Shown: one piece after another, positions 20,850 to 29,771 of the stretch
Numbering within the stretch: the stretch's first letter is position 1
Layout: every line of letters begins with the position of its first letter
DNA from: Rhizobium terricola
GTDB taxonomy: Bacteria; Pseudomonadota; Alphaproteobacteria; Rhizobiales; Rhizobiaceae
Reading direction: 5' to 3'
Length of the DNA stretch: 64,000 nucleotides
NCBI RefSeq assembly: GCF_012927355.1
Contig: NZ_JABBGK010000003.1
Span: forward strand, 186,001 to 250,000
The notes under the pieces: generated by a model
Database searches by the model: none
What the model was told of the DNA's origin: nothing
The model's input: only the letters and a program-made list of their open reading frames with translations
Translations under genes and position numbers: made by a program

Positions 20850-20871
20850 AGCGGCCCCGTAAGGGGCCGCT
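20850..20871. terminator. Hairpin after the polymerase-like gene
   Basis: Perfect 9-bp stem AGCGGCCCC / GGGGCCGCT with a GTAA tetraloop, 30 bp after the stop codon. It has no T-tract. Confidence 0.55.
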
Positions 20872-21184
20872 GCCCTTGGAGGCTTCCTTCTCTGTCAGGA
20901 TGTAAACGGTCAACGATATCTCCAGTAAGCGCATCCGGGTCATTGAATATGCCAAAGTGTTGCGTCGAATCCGCTAGATTCCGATGGGATGTAAAACGTT
21001 GGAGTGCGTCCCGCCAGATGAGCGAACAGGCCTGCGATGGTGAAGGGCATCAATTGATGTCCCCTACTGACGCGCTCACTGGAACAAACGCATAGTGAGA
21101 ATGAACTTGACCCAGGCTATTGCCGACCAGACCCTTTGATAAAGGCGCGATCATTTGACGCCGCCTATGCCAGGAGGGAAGTTT
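20872..21184. other. Intergenic region in the element
   Basis: No supported gene here. The end holds the ribosome site CCAGGAGGGAAG of the next gene. I see no strong promoter or repeat. Confidence 0.4.
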
Positions 21185-21535
21185 ATGAAGACGTCAGGCC
21201 AAACGCTCAGGACGTGTGCCGCGGAACTCTCGACCGACTTGGAGGAAGCGGATGGCGCGTGGAAACTCGCGCGGCTGGACGCTATCGCAAGGATGGATGA
21301 TCCGGCAATCCGTGAAAACAACCGGTACGTCTTGCGGTACATGGTCGGCAACTCGGGTGACTATGATGATGCCGCGTTTCTGCAGACTTTCGGCTCGATG
21401 GTCCTATTGAAAGACGCCGCGTGGCAAAGAGGGAAACTGGACGCGCAATCCGAAGCTATTCGATCAGGATATATCCGCGATCCAAAGACTGGAACGCTCT
21501 GGAGTTTACACGCCCTACCGTCCGACAGAGATTAA
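21185..21535 (+). CDS. Small hypothetical protein
   Basis: A 116-residue protein starting MKTSGQTLRTC behind a strong AGGAGGG. It is mostly predicted helical, soluble and slightly acidic (LSTDLEEADGAWKLARLDAI), with no motif I recognise. It lies in the element between the polymerase-like gene and the mobilization region, so a role in element maintenance is possible but unsupported. Confidence 0.65.
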   Translation: MKTSGQTLRTCAAELSTDLEEADGAWKLARLDAIARMDDPAIRENNRYVLRYMVGNSGDYDDAAFLQTFGSMVLLKDAAWQRGKLDAQSEAIRSGYIRDPKTGTLWSLHALPSDRD

Positions 21536-21878
21536 ACTGTCGGACTTCCACGTTCAGAAAGTTGCTCAATGGAAGATTGCGGCCCGTCAGCACCGCACAA
21601 ACGTTTCAATTGGGTCCGACATCGCTTTCGGCGCTGGACCCCATCTGTCGGGCCTAGAAACCGCAAATTCGGCCATGCAAATGAGAAGCGCTCATTGGCG
21701 CTGGCCTAGTCCCGGCCATGGTTTCATGTCCGGGTGCGGAATGATGGTGGACTACGATCCGTCAAGTTGTCGTCTTCGCGACCGAGGCTCGGCTTTGCCT
21801 GCGCCCGCACCGCCCGCTTGACGAAACTGGACAGCTCTTCTCTGTCCAATCGACTGTTTCAAAGTTCGAACGGTATGC

Positions 21879-22030
21879 TTCGAAACTCGAAATACCGGAC
21901 AGTTCGACAATCGAACTATAGCCGTTTCGGGAGCGGAGGCATCATGTAATAGTTCATGATGATGACATTGGCACCGGCTTTTCAAATCCCCTGCTTGATG
22001 GTTCGAGCCTCGAAATATCTGTCCGTTCGA
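21879..22030 (+). repeat. Imperfect repeat of TTCGA-type boxes
   Basis: Two 29-bp copies (21879-21907 and 22002-22030) match at 23 of 29 positions, both starting TTCGA, containing CTCGAAATA and ending GTTCGA. Further TTCGAA and TCGAA boxes flank them up to 22275. They could be binding sites for a replication or relaxosome protein. Confidence 0.6.
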
Positions 22031-22344
22031 GTTTCGAAAGGTTCATTTCGAGTTTCGAGCTTTTTAGATGGAGATCGAAATCGGCGGCGGTCGATCCCGG
22101 ATCGCTATGGCGACCTCCTGCGGCAGCCTTTTCTCCGATTTCTTCACGCGCGAATTCCCGAAGTCCCGTCCTCGACGGCGCTATGCTGACTTCTCCGATA
22201 TGCTCATCCTTGTCCCGAGCCTTCGCAAGCGATGGCGGTTTAAGAAACATTTGAATGCTTCGAACTTCGAAGGACACCATTTGCGCCGGTGAACTTACGG
22301 GCACACCATTCTGAGAAGCAGAAGGGGATAGCCAGCAATGCCTC

Positions 22345-22413
22345 GTGCCCACAGGCACTCGGCGCTGGTCAGGGGAGATACTCCCCGTGAACCCCTCATC
22401 CCCGACGTCGGGG
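22345..22413. other. Three consecutive hairpins, candidate oriT
   Basis: GTGCC/GGCAC with loop CACA (22345-22358), GGGGAG/CTCCCC with loop ATA (22372-22386) and the palindrome CCCCGACGTCGGGG (22400-22413) follow each other within 70 bp directly upstream of mobC. Closely spaced inverted repeats beside mobC and a relaxase gene are typical of an origin of transfer. The nick site cannot be placed from sequence alone. Confidence 0.5.
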
Positions 22414-22431
22414 CAGAATGGAGGAAGACGC

Positions 22432-22755
22432 ATGCGCGATCGCATCATCCGCATCCGTGCGAGCACGGAAGAAATGTCGAAAATCGAAGCACTCGCGAAA
22501 GGTCGAGGTCTTTCGATTTCCGAAATGATGCGGCGCGCTGCGCTCGGTGTGCGAATGCCCGTCCGAACGTTCGACGCAACCCAGGTCGTACTGCTGACCC
22601 GTGCCTTGGGCGAAGCCGGTAGGATCGGGGGAAATTTGAACCAGCTTGTCAGACGCGCGAATTCGGGAAAGCTCACCGGGCACGACGCCGATCTAGCCCA
22701 AACTCTTTCGGGCATCGACACCCTGCGGCATCATCTCCGGAGCATCATATCATGA
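22432..22755 (+). CDS. mobC: MobC-like relaxosome accessory protein
   Basis: The 107-residue protein starts MRDRIIRIRAS behind GGAGG. It has a ribbon-helix-helix-like N-terminus (RIIRIRASTEEMSKIEALAKG, then SISEMMRRAAL) and the MobC signature LGEAGRIGGNLNQLVRRANSG (residues about 59-79). MobC proteins bind oriT and help the relaxase melt the nick region. It overlaps the relaxase gene by ATGA. Confidence 0.9.
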   Translation: MRDRIIRIRASTEEMSKIEALAKGRGLSISEMMRRAALGVRMPVRTFDATQVVLLTRALGEAGRIGGNLNQLVRRANSGKLTGHDADLAQTLSGIDTLRHHLRSIIS

Positions 22756-23930
22756 TCCTCCAAACCTCACGCATCTCCCGAAAAGGCGGCGTCCGCTATC
22801 TCTCTCATCATCTACTCGGCAAGGTTCACGAGAACGAGAGAATAGAAGTCCTTGCTGGTGATCGACATGTTCTTGACGACGCCCAGTCGCTCGCCGCCCT
22901 AAAAGGCTGTCGATACAGCATTCGGCATCTCTCAGTATCACCGGAACGCGAGATGACGCCCGCGCAGCTAGGTGAATTCTTGAAATCCGTTGATGTCGAG
23001 TTTCGCATTGGGCCGGACCGGCCGCGGCTTGTAGTCCGTCATATCAAGAAAGGTCGATCGCATTTTCACATCGCGATTGCCGAAGTCGATCCTGTAACGC
23101 TTCGCGTCTTGGATTGCCGTAACGACTACGCGCGTCTCGAAGAGCTCGCTCGTCGCTACGAACAGCGCCACGACGAGACCGTGCAACCGACGCGAACCGA
23201 ACGTCGCCAGCGCAAGGTACAAGGGTGCTCAGATGTCGCCCGCAAACGTGCCGAGCGAGTTAGCCCCAAGTTCGACCGAACGAAACTGAAACTGGCGTTC
23301 GGCGTCGGCGGACAGGCCTTCGCTCATGAGCTTGCCCGACAGGGACTGCGGATCACAATCGGCTACAAGGGGCCGATCCTGGTTAACATAGCAGGGACGT
23401 TCGTCGCCGCCGCAAACCGCGCTGTTGGTGTCCGCCGCGGCGAATTCTCGAAATTTATGGAGACCCTCACTTATGACAGAAATCATTTCCGCGTCGATGC
23501 GGACGCTGACGTCGGTCGAGCGAAACACCGAGATGCTGTTGCCCCTTCTATCTCTGCTGGACACGCAGGACGGCCCGGATCGCATCGCCCAGCTCCTCGA
23601 TCTACTGACGCACATTCTCGACGCGCAGAATCAGCAGGTAGAGGCTTTGAGGATCGTGGGCGACCGGCTCGATCGTCTATCTCGCCGCTGACCCGACGTC
23701 TTCGGCGAGAACAGCTCTTCCTGCACAGAATCGGAAATGTGGACCTTGATGATCTCCTGCGGCGCGCTCGCGAAATGGCCTTGTGGATTCAAGCGATCTT
23801 CGAACCACCGGCGCAGCGGCTGACCCGACGAATTCAAGAACTCAAGCAAGAGCAGAACAGGATCGTGCCGGCGGAGATTTCCACGCCTTCGCCGTCGACT
23901 TTCACATTCCAGAGGAGGAGGACACCATGA
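22752..23930 (+). CDS. Relaxase/mobilization nuclease
   Basis: The 392-residue frame starts MILQTSRISRKGGVRYLSHHLL. It has the relaxase motifs HLSVSPEREMTPAQ (near residue 59) and the metal-binding HFHIAIAEVDP (near 104), with a second domain AFAHELARQGLRITIGYKGPILV (about 190-212) found in MobA-type relaxases. It nicks oriT and leads the strand in transfer. The stop overlaps the next start by ATGA. Residues about 243-315 are Arg/Ala/Pro-rich and look like out-of-phase translation, and a protein-like 72-residue frame runs inside them (see 23473-23691), so a pair of compensating frameshifts or a nested gene should be considered. Confidence 0.85.
   Translation: MILQTSRISRKGGVRYLSHHLLGKVHENERIEVLAGDRHVLDDAQSLAALKGCRYSIRHLSVSPEREMTPAQLGEFLKSVDVEFRIGPDRPRLVVRHIKKGRSHFHIAIAEVDPVTLRVLDCRNDYARLEELARRYEQRHDETVQPTRTERRQRKVQGCSDVARKRAERVSPKFDRTKLKLAFGVGGQAFAHELARQGLRITIGYKGPILVNIAGTFVAAANRAVGVRRGEFSKFMETLTYDRNHFRVDADADVGRAKHRDAVAPSISAGHAGRPGSHRPAPRSTDAHSRRAESAGRGFEDRGRPARSSISPLTRRLRREQLFLHRIGNVDLDDLLRRAREMALWIQAIFEPPAQRLTRRIQELKQEQNRIVPAEISTPSPSTFTFQRRRTP
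23473..23691 (+). CDS. Possible nested small gene inside the relaxase gene
   Basis: A 72-residue frame (MTEIISASMRTLTSVERNTE...) lies in another phase of the relaxase gene, with GGAGA nine bases upstream of its ATG. It is rich in Leu, Asp, Gln and Glu with helix-forming heptads (LLPLLSLLDT, IAQLLDLLTHILDAQNQQ), far more protein-like than the overlapping relaxase frame. It may be a small accessory relaxosome protein, or mark a frameshifted stretch of the relaxase. Confidence 0.45.
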   Translation: MTEIISASMRTLTSVERNTEMLLPLLSLLDTQDGPDRIAQLLDLLTHILDAQNQQVEALRIVGDRLDRLSRR

Positions 23931-24526
23931 AAGACATGAGGAATAAGCGCAAACGGCGAAACTGCTATCATAGGCTTCGGGCACGTTACATCGAGGCCCA
24001 GCGAGCTCGTCGCGGCAATCCTGCCGCGTCTGCCGCAACGCAGTTGTTCGCCATCTTCGCGGTGGTAATCGGACGTGCGCCCTTGCTCCCCGCAGCGCCC
24101 GTCTGTCCTCGCTACAGTCCGCCGCAACTATCGCCAGCGGCGGCACACCGTACGGCGATGGCGCGGCGGATGGGGGTGCCTGTCAGATATCTCGATTTGG
24201 TCCTCTCACAGGGCCAGGTACCCTATGCTGTATTGTTCAATCACATCCGCCAAGGCGGCGTTTTGCGCCGTGATGCGATGATCGAATTACGGAAGCGGAT
24301 ACCCGAGGCGGCGCTTGATTGGCTTGATTACGTTGAAAAATGGGATCGATGGTCTGAACTCCTCCGCTGCCATGTCGCCAAGGAGCAGGAAGACCTAACA
24401 GATGTCAGGGTCTTGAAGTCGACGGTGCGCTGGCTTGAACATCTGAAGGACAACGTGCCCTTTCAGCCCGGTACAACGCTCGAAACTGCCGGCGGCGATA
24501 CCGATCCTCAGAAACCCAAGACTTGA
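23927..24526 (+). CDS. Hypothetical protein in mobilization operon
   Basis: The 199-residue protein starts MKDMRNKRKRRNCYHRL behind an excellent GAGGAGG, overlapping the relaxase stop by ATGA. It has a very basic N-terminus, a short hydrophobic stretch (about residues 40-65, AATQLFAIFAVVIG) that might be one membrane segment, and a helical charged C-terminal half (IELRKRIPEAALDWLDYVEKW). I do not recognise the family. Its coupling to the relaxase suggests a transfer-related job. Confidence 0.6.
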   Translation: MKDMRNKRKRRNCYHRLRARYIEAQRARRGNPAASAATQLFAIFAVVIGRAPLLPAAPVCPRYSPPQLSPAAAHRTAMARRMGVPVRYLDLVLSQGQVPYAVLFNHIRQGGVLRRDAMIELRKRIPEAALDWLDYVEKWDRWSELLRCHVAKEQEDLTDVRVLKSTVRWLEHLKDNVPFQPGTTLETAGGDTDPQKPKT

Positions 24527-24731
24527 AATCGTACGCGCAAATTTGGGAAATGACGAGGCTTGAGGCCCCGGTCCTTTCCGATTAAGGCCGGTACAACTCT
24601 CGATTATCGCGCAGGGATCGTTGAGAGCCGGGTCCCGCTCGTATATCCGTAGAACAACGGCCACGGCGTTTAGGATTCTGGGTCCCGACGAGCTTTGGCG
24701 CGGGAATATTGTCGTCTGAAACGGAAATCGC

Positions 24732-26531
24732 ATGAGCAGTTACGAAGACCTTTCCCGTGAACAACTAATCCAGCTGTTGAAGAAGCGCGATCGTACAAAG
24801 AAGCTTGGGCTTGTGTGGGAGCGGGACGAGATCGAGGCCGACAACGCTATTGATGCGAACTTCGTTGCCGCAACCATAATTCCCGAACTGTCGGATAGAC
24901 CTGCACCTTGGCGTAACATGGTTATCGAAGGTGACAACTTCGACGCGCTACGTTGGTTAAGGATGACGCTGGCAGGCAAGGTAAAGTGCATCTACATCGA
25001 CCCTCCATACAATACGGGAAACAAGGACTGGGTCTACAACGACCACTATGTAGAGAAAGAAGACCGATATCGCCACTCGATGTGGCTGGATTTCCTGTAT
25101 CAGCGGCTTCGCATAGCGCGGGATTTGCTTTCTTCAGATGGGCTGATCCTAGTGTCGATCAGTGACGAACAGCGGGCAAAGTTGGAAATGTTGATGGACG
25201 AGGTGTTCCCGGGCATGCGCATCGGAACATTCGTCTGGAGAACGAAGGATTCTTCCAACGACGCTGATCGTAACCTGTCGTCCGTTCATGAGCATGTTTT
25301 GGCGTACGGAAATTCAGATTTTAGTTTCTTGGGCTTCGAACTTGATGACGCAAAATACCGACATGACGATGGGGATGGACGCGGCAAGTATAGCCTCGAT
25401 CCGATAACCAAAGCCCATGACTACACCGAACGCGAGAACACTTATTATCCGATTCTCGACCCACAATCTGGGTGGTGGTACCCATGTAATCCGGATAGCG
25501 TGTGGCGTTTTGCTACAAAGGAAAAAGTTAAGGAGGGTCAGAAGCTTCGCAGTCAGACGATTGAAGACCTCATCAGCGATAGGAGAATTCATTTCTCCGC
25601 TTCCGACTACGTTATTTACGACACCATCGATGATCTGCTTAGCGCCATCGATAACCGTGTAGGCCCGGTTGACGGCAACGGCCGTCAGCTTTTACGCCGT
25701 GGCCTTCCCGATCTTGAGTTTTGGGTTGGTAAGAAAATTGGTCTCGGGCGTCCGTCGAAGAAAGCCTATTGGAACGAGAAGGGGGCTACAATAAAGCCGG
25801 TGAGCAGCTTCGTGCTGGGTACGAAGGAGGCAAAGGTTGAGAATTTTCACGAGCTAGTTTCGGAAAAGCAAGGCAAAGCGACAGGTATTGTCACTGAACT
25901 CTTTGGAAAGAGGGTCTTTCAAAATCCCAAGCCGGTTTCGCTCCTGAAGTCTTTAATCTCCGCATCAGTGCCAAACGATGGCTTAATTCTAGATTTCTTC
26001 GCTGGTTCAGGCACTACTGCACATGCCGTAATGGAATTGAACGCAGAAGATGGGGGGACGCGACGCTTCATATTGGTGTCCTCTACAGAAGCTACCAGTG
26101 ACGAACCTGATAAAAACCTTTGCCAAGATATTACCGCCGAGCGTATTCGCCGCCTGAACAAATCTGAGGACCCCAAGTTCGCCGAGCTTGCCGCCGAGTT
26201 CGCGTATCTCCGCTGCGAGGGTATCGAATTCGAAGACCTTGATCACGATCTTCGGCCGGCGCAGGTATGGACGGCTTTGGAGGTGTTACATGATCTTCCG
26301 TTGACACATTATTGCGCCGGCCCATGGCAGGAGCACACGACCGATGAGCTGACGCTTATTTTTGCAGACCGGGTGAACTCCGACCTGATCGAGCACCTGA
26401 AAGAGATCGCACGGGAGCGCGTAAACGCTTTCGTATATGCCTGGGCACCCGGCCAGATCACTCAGCAGATCGGCCAAGCTCTTGATGTGAGGTCCGTGCG
26501 CGAAGAACTTATCGGAAGGTTCCGCCAATGA
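24732..26531 (+). CDS. mod: Type III restriction-modification methyltransferase (Mod)
   Basis: The 599-residue N6-adenine/N4-cytosine methyltransferase is in the beta order: DPPYNTG (D90-G96, motif IV) precedes the SAM-binding FAGSGTT (423-429, motif I). The segment between (about 170-380) is the target recognition domain, which sets the DNA site and is variable. In Type III systems Mod both methylates one strand of an asymmetric site and gives the complex its specificity. The gene overlaps res by ATGA, the usual arrangement. All key motifs are intact, so it should be active. Confidence 0.94.
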   Translation: MSSYEDLSREQLIQLLKKRDRTKKLGLVWERDEIEADNAIDANFVAATIIPELSDRPAPWRNMVIEGDNFDALRWLRMTLAGKVKCIYIDPPYNTGNKDWVYNDHYVEKEDRYRHSMWLDFLYQRLRIARDLLSSDGLILVSISDEQRAKLEMLMDEVFPGMRIGTFVWRTKDSSNDADRNLSSVHEHVLAYGNSDFSFLGFELDDAKYRHDDGDGRGKYSLDPITKAHDYTERENTYYPILDPQSGWWYPCNPDSVWRFATKEKVKEGQKLRSQTIEDLISDRRIHFSASDYVIYDTIDDLLSAIDNRVGPVDGNGRQLLRRGLPDLEFWVGKKIGLGRPSKKAYWNEKGATIKPVSSFVLGTKEAKVENFHELVSEKQGKATGIVTELFGKRVFQNPKPVSLLKSLISASVPNDGLILDFFAGSGTTAHAVMELNAEDGGTRRFILVSSTEATSDEPDKNLCQDITAERIRRLNKSEDPKFAELAAEFAYLRCEGIEFEDLDHDLRPAQVWTALEVLHDLPLTHYCAGPWQEHTTDELTLIFADRVNSDLIEHLKEIARERVNAFVYAWAPGQITQQIGQALDVRSVREELIGRFRQ

Positions 26532-29083
26532 ACGCGCCGGCTGATTTCCGTCTCTCCCTTGCCGCCTATCAACAGAAGGCGGTGGACGCTATCGGAGAGA
26601 CACTGGATTATGTCGCGGAGCTTCATACGCGAGAGCCAAACCACCGGGCGAGGATCGCCAGGGAATTAGGCGTCATACTCCTGCAAGCTCCGACTGGGTC
26701 CGGAAAAACCCTGATGCTCGGTCGTACCCTCGAGGCAGTCCGCGGAAAGCTGGATGCCAAGACAATCTGGTTCTGGTTCGCTCCCTATTCAGGCTTGGTG
26801 GCTCAGACTAAATCGGCACTTGCCGCACAATGCGGGTCCCTTCGCCTACGCGATGTCTACGTCGATCGCGAGGCGATCGGCGCGCGCGATGGAGACGTCT
26901 TCGTACAGACATGGGCGTCTGTCGCCGTGGTGAAAAAGGAGAGCCGCAAGGTAAGAACCGACAAAGAGGCGGCGCTTTCCATCGACAGCATGATTGAGGA
27001 ACTCCGTGAACGCGGCTTCCGTATCGGCGTCGTTATTGACGAGGCGCATCTGAACTTCGGGTCCGGCGCGGCGGCCACGGCCGATTTCTATCTCAACGTC
27101 CTGTCTCCGGATTATACGATACTCGCAACTGCGACCCCCAGCGACGCCAAACTCGAGAAGTTCGAGAAAGACGTCGGCCTGAAGGTGGAAAGCCGCGTCG
27201 TCGTTGGTCGTGACGAAGTCGTGAAGGCAGGTTTGAACAAAGTCGGCCTGATGGTCGGCGTCCTGCGCTTCAAGGAAGAAGACCGCGCCCTCATAGACGT
27301 CGAGATGGCGACGCTCACCGCCGGATGGTCGCAACACAGCTTTATCAAAAGCAGGCTTGCCGAGAAGGGCATCCATGTGACGCCCTTGATGTTAGTGCAG
27401 GTGGAAGACCAAGCAGAAGGAAAGGATGACCCCGTGGCTCGCGTCCGCGAGCGGCTGCTAGAAGTCGGTGTGCCTGAGAAGGCAATCGCTGTTCATACCT
27501 CGGGCGAACCAGACCCCGCCTTCCACACACTGGCATACGATCCCCAAATCGAAGTCCTGATTTTCAAAGTGGCCGTCGCCACCGGCTTCGATGCCCCGCG
27601 CGCCTGGACGCTTGTTTCCGTTCGCCCAAGCCGCGGCCGTGACTTCGGCCTTCAGATAGTTGGTCGAATCATGCGCGTTCATCCTCTGGTGCGCCCTCTT
27701 CATGGCACAGAGCCATTACTTGATCGTGGCTATGTGTTTCTGTCAGACCCTGAACTTCAAGTCGGACTGGATGAAGCCGCCGCCGACTTAAAGGCCGTCA
27801 GGGAGGGCATTGAGGTCCTGACTGATCGCCTGGAGGTCACAATCCTGGGGAATGATGATCGCGCATCCGAGGTCTTCGGCACGACGATCGCGCGCGTGCC
27901 TTTTCACGAGGCGTCCCCAGTCGATCCTGTAACTGAACGCGCAGAAAGACAAGCTGCGCTGGGGCTTCTGATTCCGGGGTATGTCACTGCTTCACCGGCA
28001 CAGTTGGAAAGCGCGGTGGCGGTGATGGGGATTTTTACCGAGTCCGACGCTCCGCCGTTGTTTCCCGACTTACCTGAAGTAAGTTCCGCAAATTCAAGAC
28101 CAGCCGCAACCGGCCCTAGTGCCGATCATCTGATCAAGTATCCACTCCGTCGGGAACTGGGAATCCCGAACTCACTCATCCGGGAGGAGCTTCCGAGCTT
28201 ATACGACATCGAGGCCGATCTCTGCCCGCAGATCGCACGGGAGTTCTGCAAACATATACCGATGACGTCGCTCATTTTAGCGGTCAACAGTAATGCGGAA
28301 CTGTCGATGCGCGACCTCTTCAACGAGGGGCTGATTGACACTCGGCATCTAAATGTCCGTATGTCCGCGGCCCGCATAGCCGAGCAAGCGCAGATGCAGC
28401 TCTCCTTCAATGACGGCATAGACCCGCGCCGGATCAGGGAGGCCATCGAAAGTGAACTTCAGCGTATTTGTCAGAAAGAGGGGTTCGACGTCACACTGCG
28501 TGACATCCGACGCACAATTAATCTGGCAATCTTGCGGCATCCTCATGCCCTAAGGGAAGCCGTCCGCGTGGCACAGGGTCTTCATATCCGGCTCGAAGAC
28601 AACGAACCGATTCCTGAATTCCAGTATGGTGCAAAAGATGCCGCTGCCTCGAAAAAGGGAGCTTACGGCGCGTTTATCGGTAACTTTAACAGACCTGAAC
28701 TTGCTTTCGCCCAGATGCTCGACAACGACGATACGGGTCTCGTTAAATGGTGGATTCGAAATCCTGAGAGCCAGACGTGGGCGACCCGGCTAATTCTGCC
28801 GACGGGTAGGCGATTTTTCCCAGACTTCGCGGTCGGCATTGCTGGACGTAAGACTAGGCACAGCGTCGCATTGGTCGAAATCAAAGACGATGGCGAGACC
28901 GGTCGTCTGCAATCGGACAGCAACACGATTAAAATCCGGTCTGAACATTCGGAGTATAAGAAGGTTTTTTGGACGTATCAGGACGTCGATAGCGTCTTCC
29001 TGAAGGCCGTATGGAACCAGTCCCACAATCGCATCTTCCCGGCCGGGCCGTTCGAGATCGGCGATATGGTGATGGTCAACTAG
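26528..29083 (+). CDS. res: Type III restriction enzyme, Res subunit
   Basis: The 851-residue protein is an SF2 helicase/translocase fused to a nuclease. Walker A APTGSGKT is at 54-61, DEAH at 171-174 (VVIDEAHLNFG), motif III ATATPS near 198 and motif VI QIVGRIMR near 378. The C-terminal endonuclease shows the PD-(D/E)xK pattern FFPDFAV...ALVEIKDD (about 757-785). With Mod it cleaves DNA after ATP-dependent communication between two unmethylated sites. It is somewhat shorter than the usual 900-1000 residues but no motif is missing. It ends 25 bp before the retron effector gene. Confidence 0.94.
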   Translation: MNAPADFRLSLAAYQQKAVDAIGETLDYVAELHTREPNHRARIARELGVILLQAPTGSGKTLMLGRTLEAVRGKLDAKTIWFWFAPYSGLVAQTKSALAAQCGSLRLRDVYVDREAIGARDGDVFVQTWASVAVVKKESRKVRTDKEAALSIDSMIEELRERGFRIGVVIDEAHLNFGSGAAATADFYLNVLSPDYTILATATPSDAKLEKFEKDVGLKVESRVVVGRDEVVKAGLNKVGLMVGVLRFKEEDRALIDVEMATLTAGWSQHSFIKSRLAEKGIHVTPLMLVQVEDQAEGKDDPVARVRERLLEVGVPEKAIAVHTSGEPDPAFHTLAYDPQIEVLIFKVAVATGFDAPRAWTLVSVRPSRGRDFGLQIVGRIMRVHPLVRPLHGTEPLLDRGYVFLSDPELQVGLDEAAADLKAVREGIEVLTDRLEVTILGNDDRASEVFGTTIARVPFHEASPVDPVTERAERQAALGLLIPGYVTASPAQLESAVAVMGIFTESDAPPLFPDLPEVSSANSRPAATGPSADHLIKYPLRRELGIPNSLIREELPSLYDIEADLCPQIAREFCKHIPMTSLILAVNSNAELSMRDLFNEGLIDTRHLNVRMSAARIAEQAQMQLSFNDGIDPRRIREAIESELQRICQKEGFDVTLRDIRRTINLAILRHPHALREAVRVAQGLHIRLEDNEPIPEFQYGAKDAAASKKGAYGAFIGNFNRPELAFAQMLDNDDTGLVKWWIRNPESQTWATRLILPTGRRFFPDFAVGIAGRKTRHSVALVEIKDDGETGRLQSDSNTIKIRSEHSEYKKVFWTYQDVDSVFLKAVWNQSHNRIFPAGPFEIGDMVMVN

Positions 29084-29108
29084 GCCTTTCCGGAGAGGCA
29101 GTTTATGG

Positions 29109-29771
29109 ATGCGCAGTATTGCATGCGTAAAAAAATCGGTAGTAGAAGATAGCCAATCACAACCGTTCGATCGTCTTTCAAAAATGCAATTTGACCGGAT
29201 CAAGAAACTGGCAATGGTGGCGCGGGCTGACGAAATCAGACGCGCCGCCGAACGTTACGAGATATTTGTTGCCGGTCCCTTCATCGATATAAATCTAGAC
29301 AAGGACGATCCTGTAAACGCATCGACAGACGCGAAGCGGCTTCGCTTCCACGTTCATCAGTACTACCGAGCCGCGGGACATAATTTGTACCTCGGAGAGG
29401 ACGTTGAGCTGCGGACGATCGGGGAAAAGCATTATGGCGCGGCTGCCAATGCGACCTTCTACGAAAGACACTACATTGCTGACAACATTGATGCCCTAAT
29501 TGTTTTTCCTGCGGGACCTGGAGTCTTCTGCGAGTTTGGAGACTGGGCGACTTCACAACATTTTTGTCGAAAGATGTTGGTGGTAATTGATAAGGAATAC
29601 GAAGGTCAGCCGAGCTACATCAACGACGGGACCGCGAAAGCTGCGGCATATAATGGCGCAACCATAGTCTACGAGAAATACTCGGACCAGGCTGCCGTCC
29701 TAGTTGAATGTGACAGATTTATCGATCGCTTAGCGACTCGGGCCAGAGTGGACCAACTCTATGGAAGATAG
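29109..29771 (+). CDS. Retron effector, nucleoside deoxyribosyltransferase-like
   Basis: The 220-residue protein has an NDT-like Rossmann domain from YEIFVAGPFID (about 50) to the active-site loop IVFPAGPGVFCEFGDWA (131-147), with E142 in the position of the catalytic glutamate, then SYINDGT (169-175). The same loop (FPESPGSFTELG) and the INYG motif are found in the Ec86 (Eco1) retron effector. In Ec86 this domain is fused to a DNA-binding domain; here that domain is the next gene. Known relatives deplete NAD-type nucleotides or modify nucleosides when released from the RT-msDNA complex. GGAGAGG lies about 11 bp before the ATG; another ATG 4 bp earlier gives only a short frame. It overlaps the next gene by 11 bp. 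Confidence 0.87.
   Translation: MRSIACVKKSVVEDSQSQPFDRLSKMQFDRIKKLAMVARADEIRRAAERYEIFVAGPFIDINLDKDDPVNASTDAKRLRFHVHQYYRAAGHNLYLGEDVELRTIGEKHYGAAANATFYERHYIADNIDALIVFPAGPGVFCEFGDWATSQHFCRKMLVVIDKEYEGQPSYINDGTAKAAAYNGATIVYEKYSDQAAVLVECDRFIDRLATRARVDQLYGR

Larger units (their letters stand above)
21536..22431. other. Long non-coding region with repeats upstream of mobC
   Basis: About 900 bp have no supported gene on either strand. A long open frame on the minus strand (21954-22721) is antisense to mobC and looks non-coding. The centre (21860-22275) is packed with TTCGA/TCGAA boxes, and the last 90 bp before mobC form three hairpins (both described separately). This is the likely origin-of-transfer and control region. 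Confidence 0.6.

Noticed and set aside
22002..22075. The TTCGA-rich segment as a CRISPR or small-RNA gene
   Set aside because: Spacing is irregular, boxes are short palindromes, and there is no terminator; protein binding sites are more likely.
21954..22721. A 255-codon minus-strand frame in the mobilization region
   Set aside because: It runs antisense to mobC, is Ser/Pro/Arg-rich and has no recognisable domain; mobC has a strong ribosome site and known motifs.
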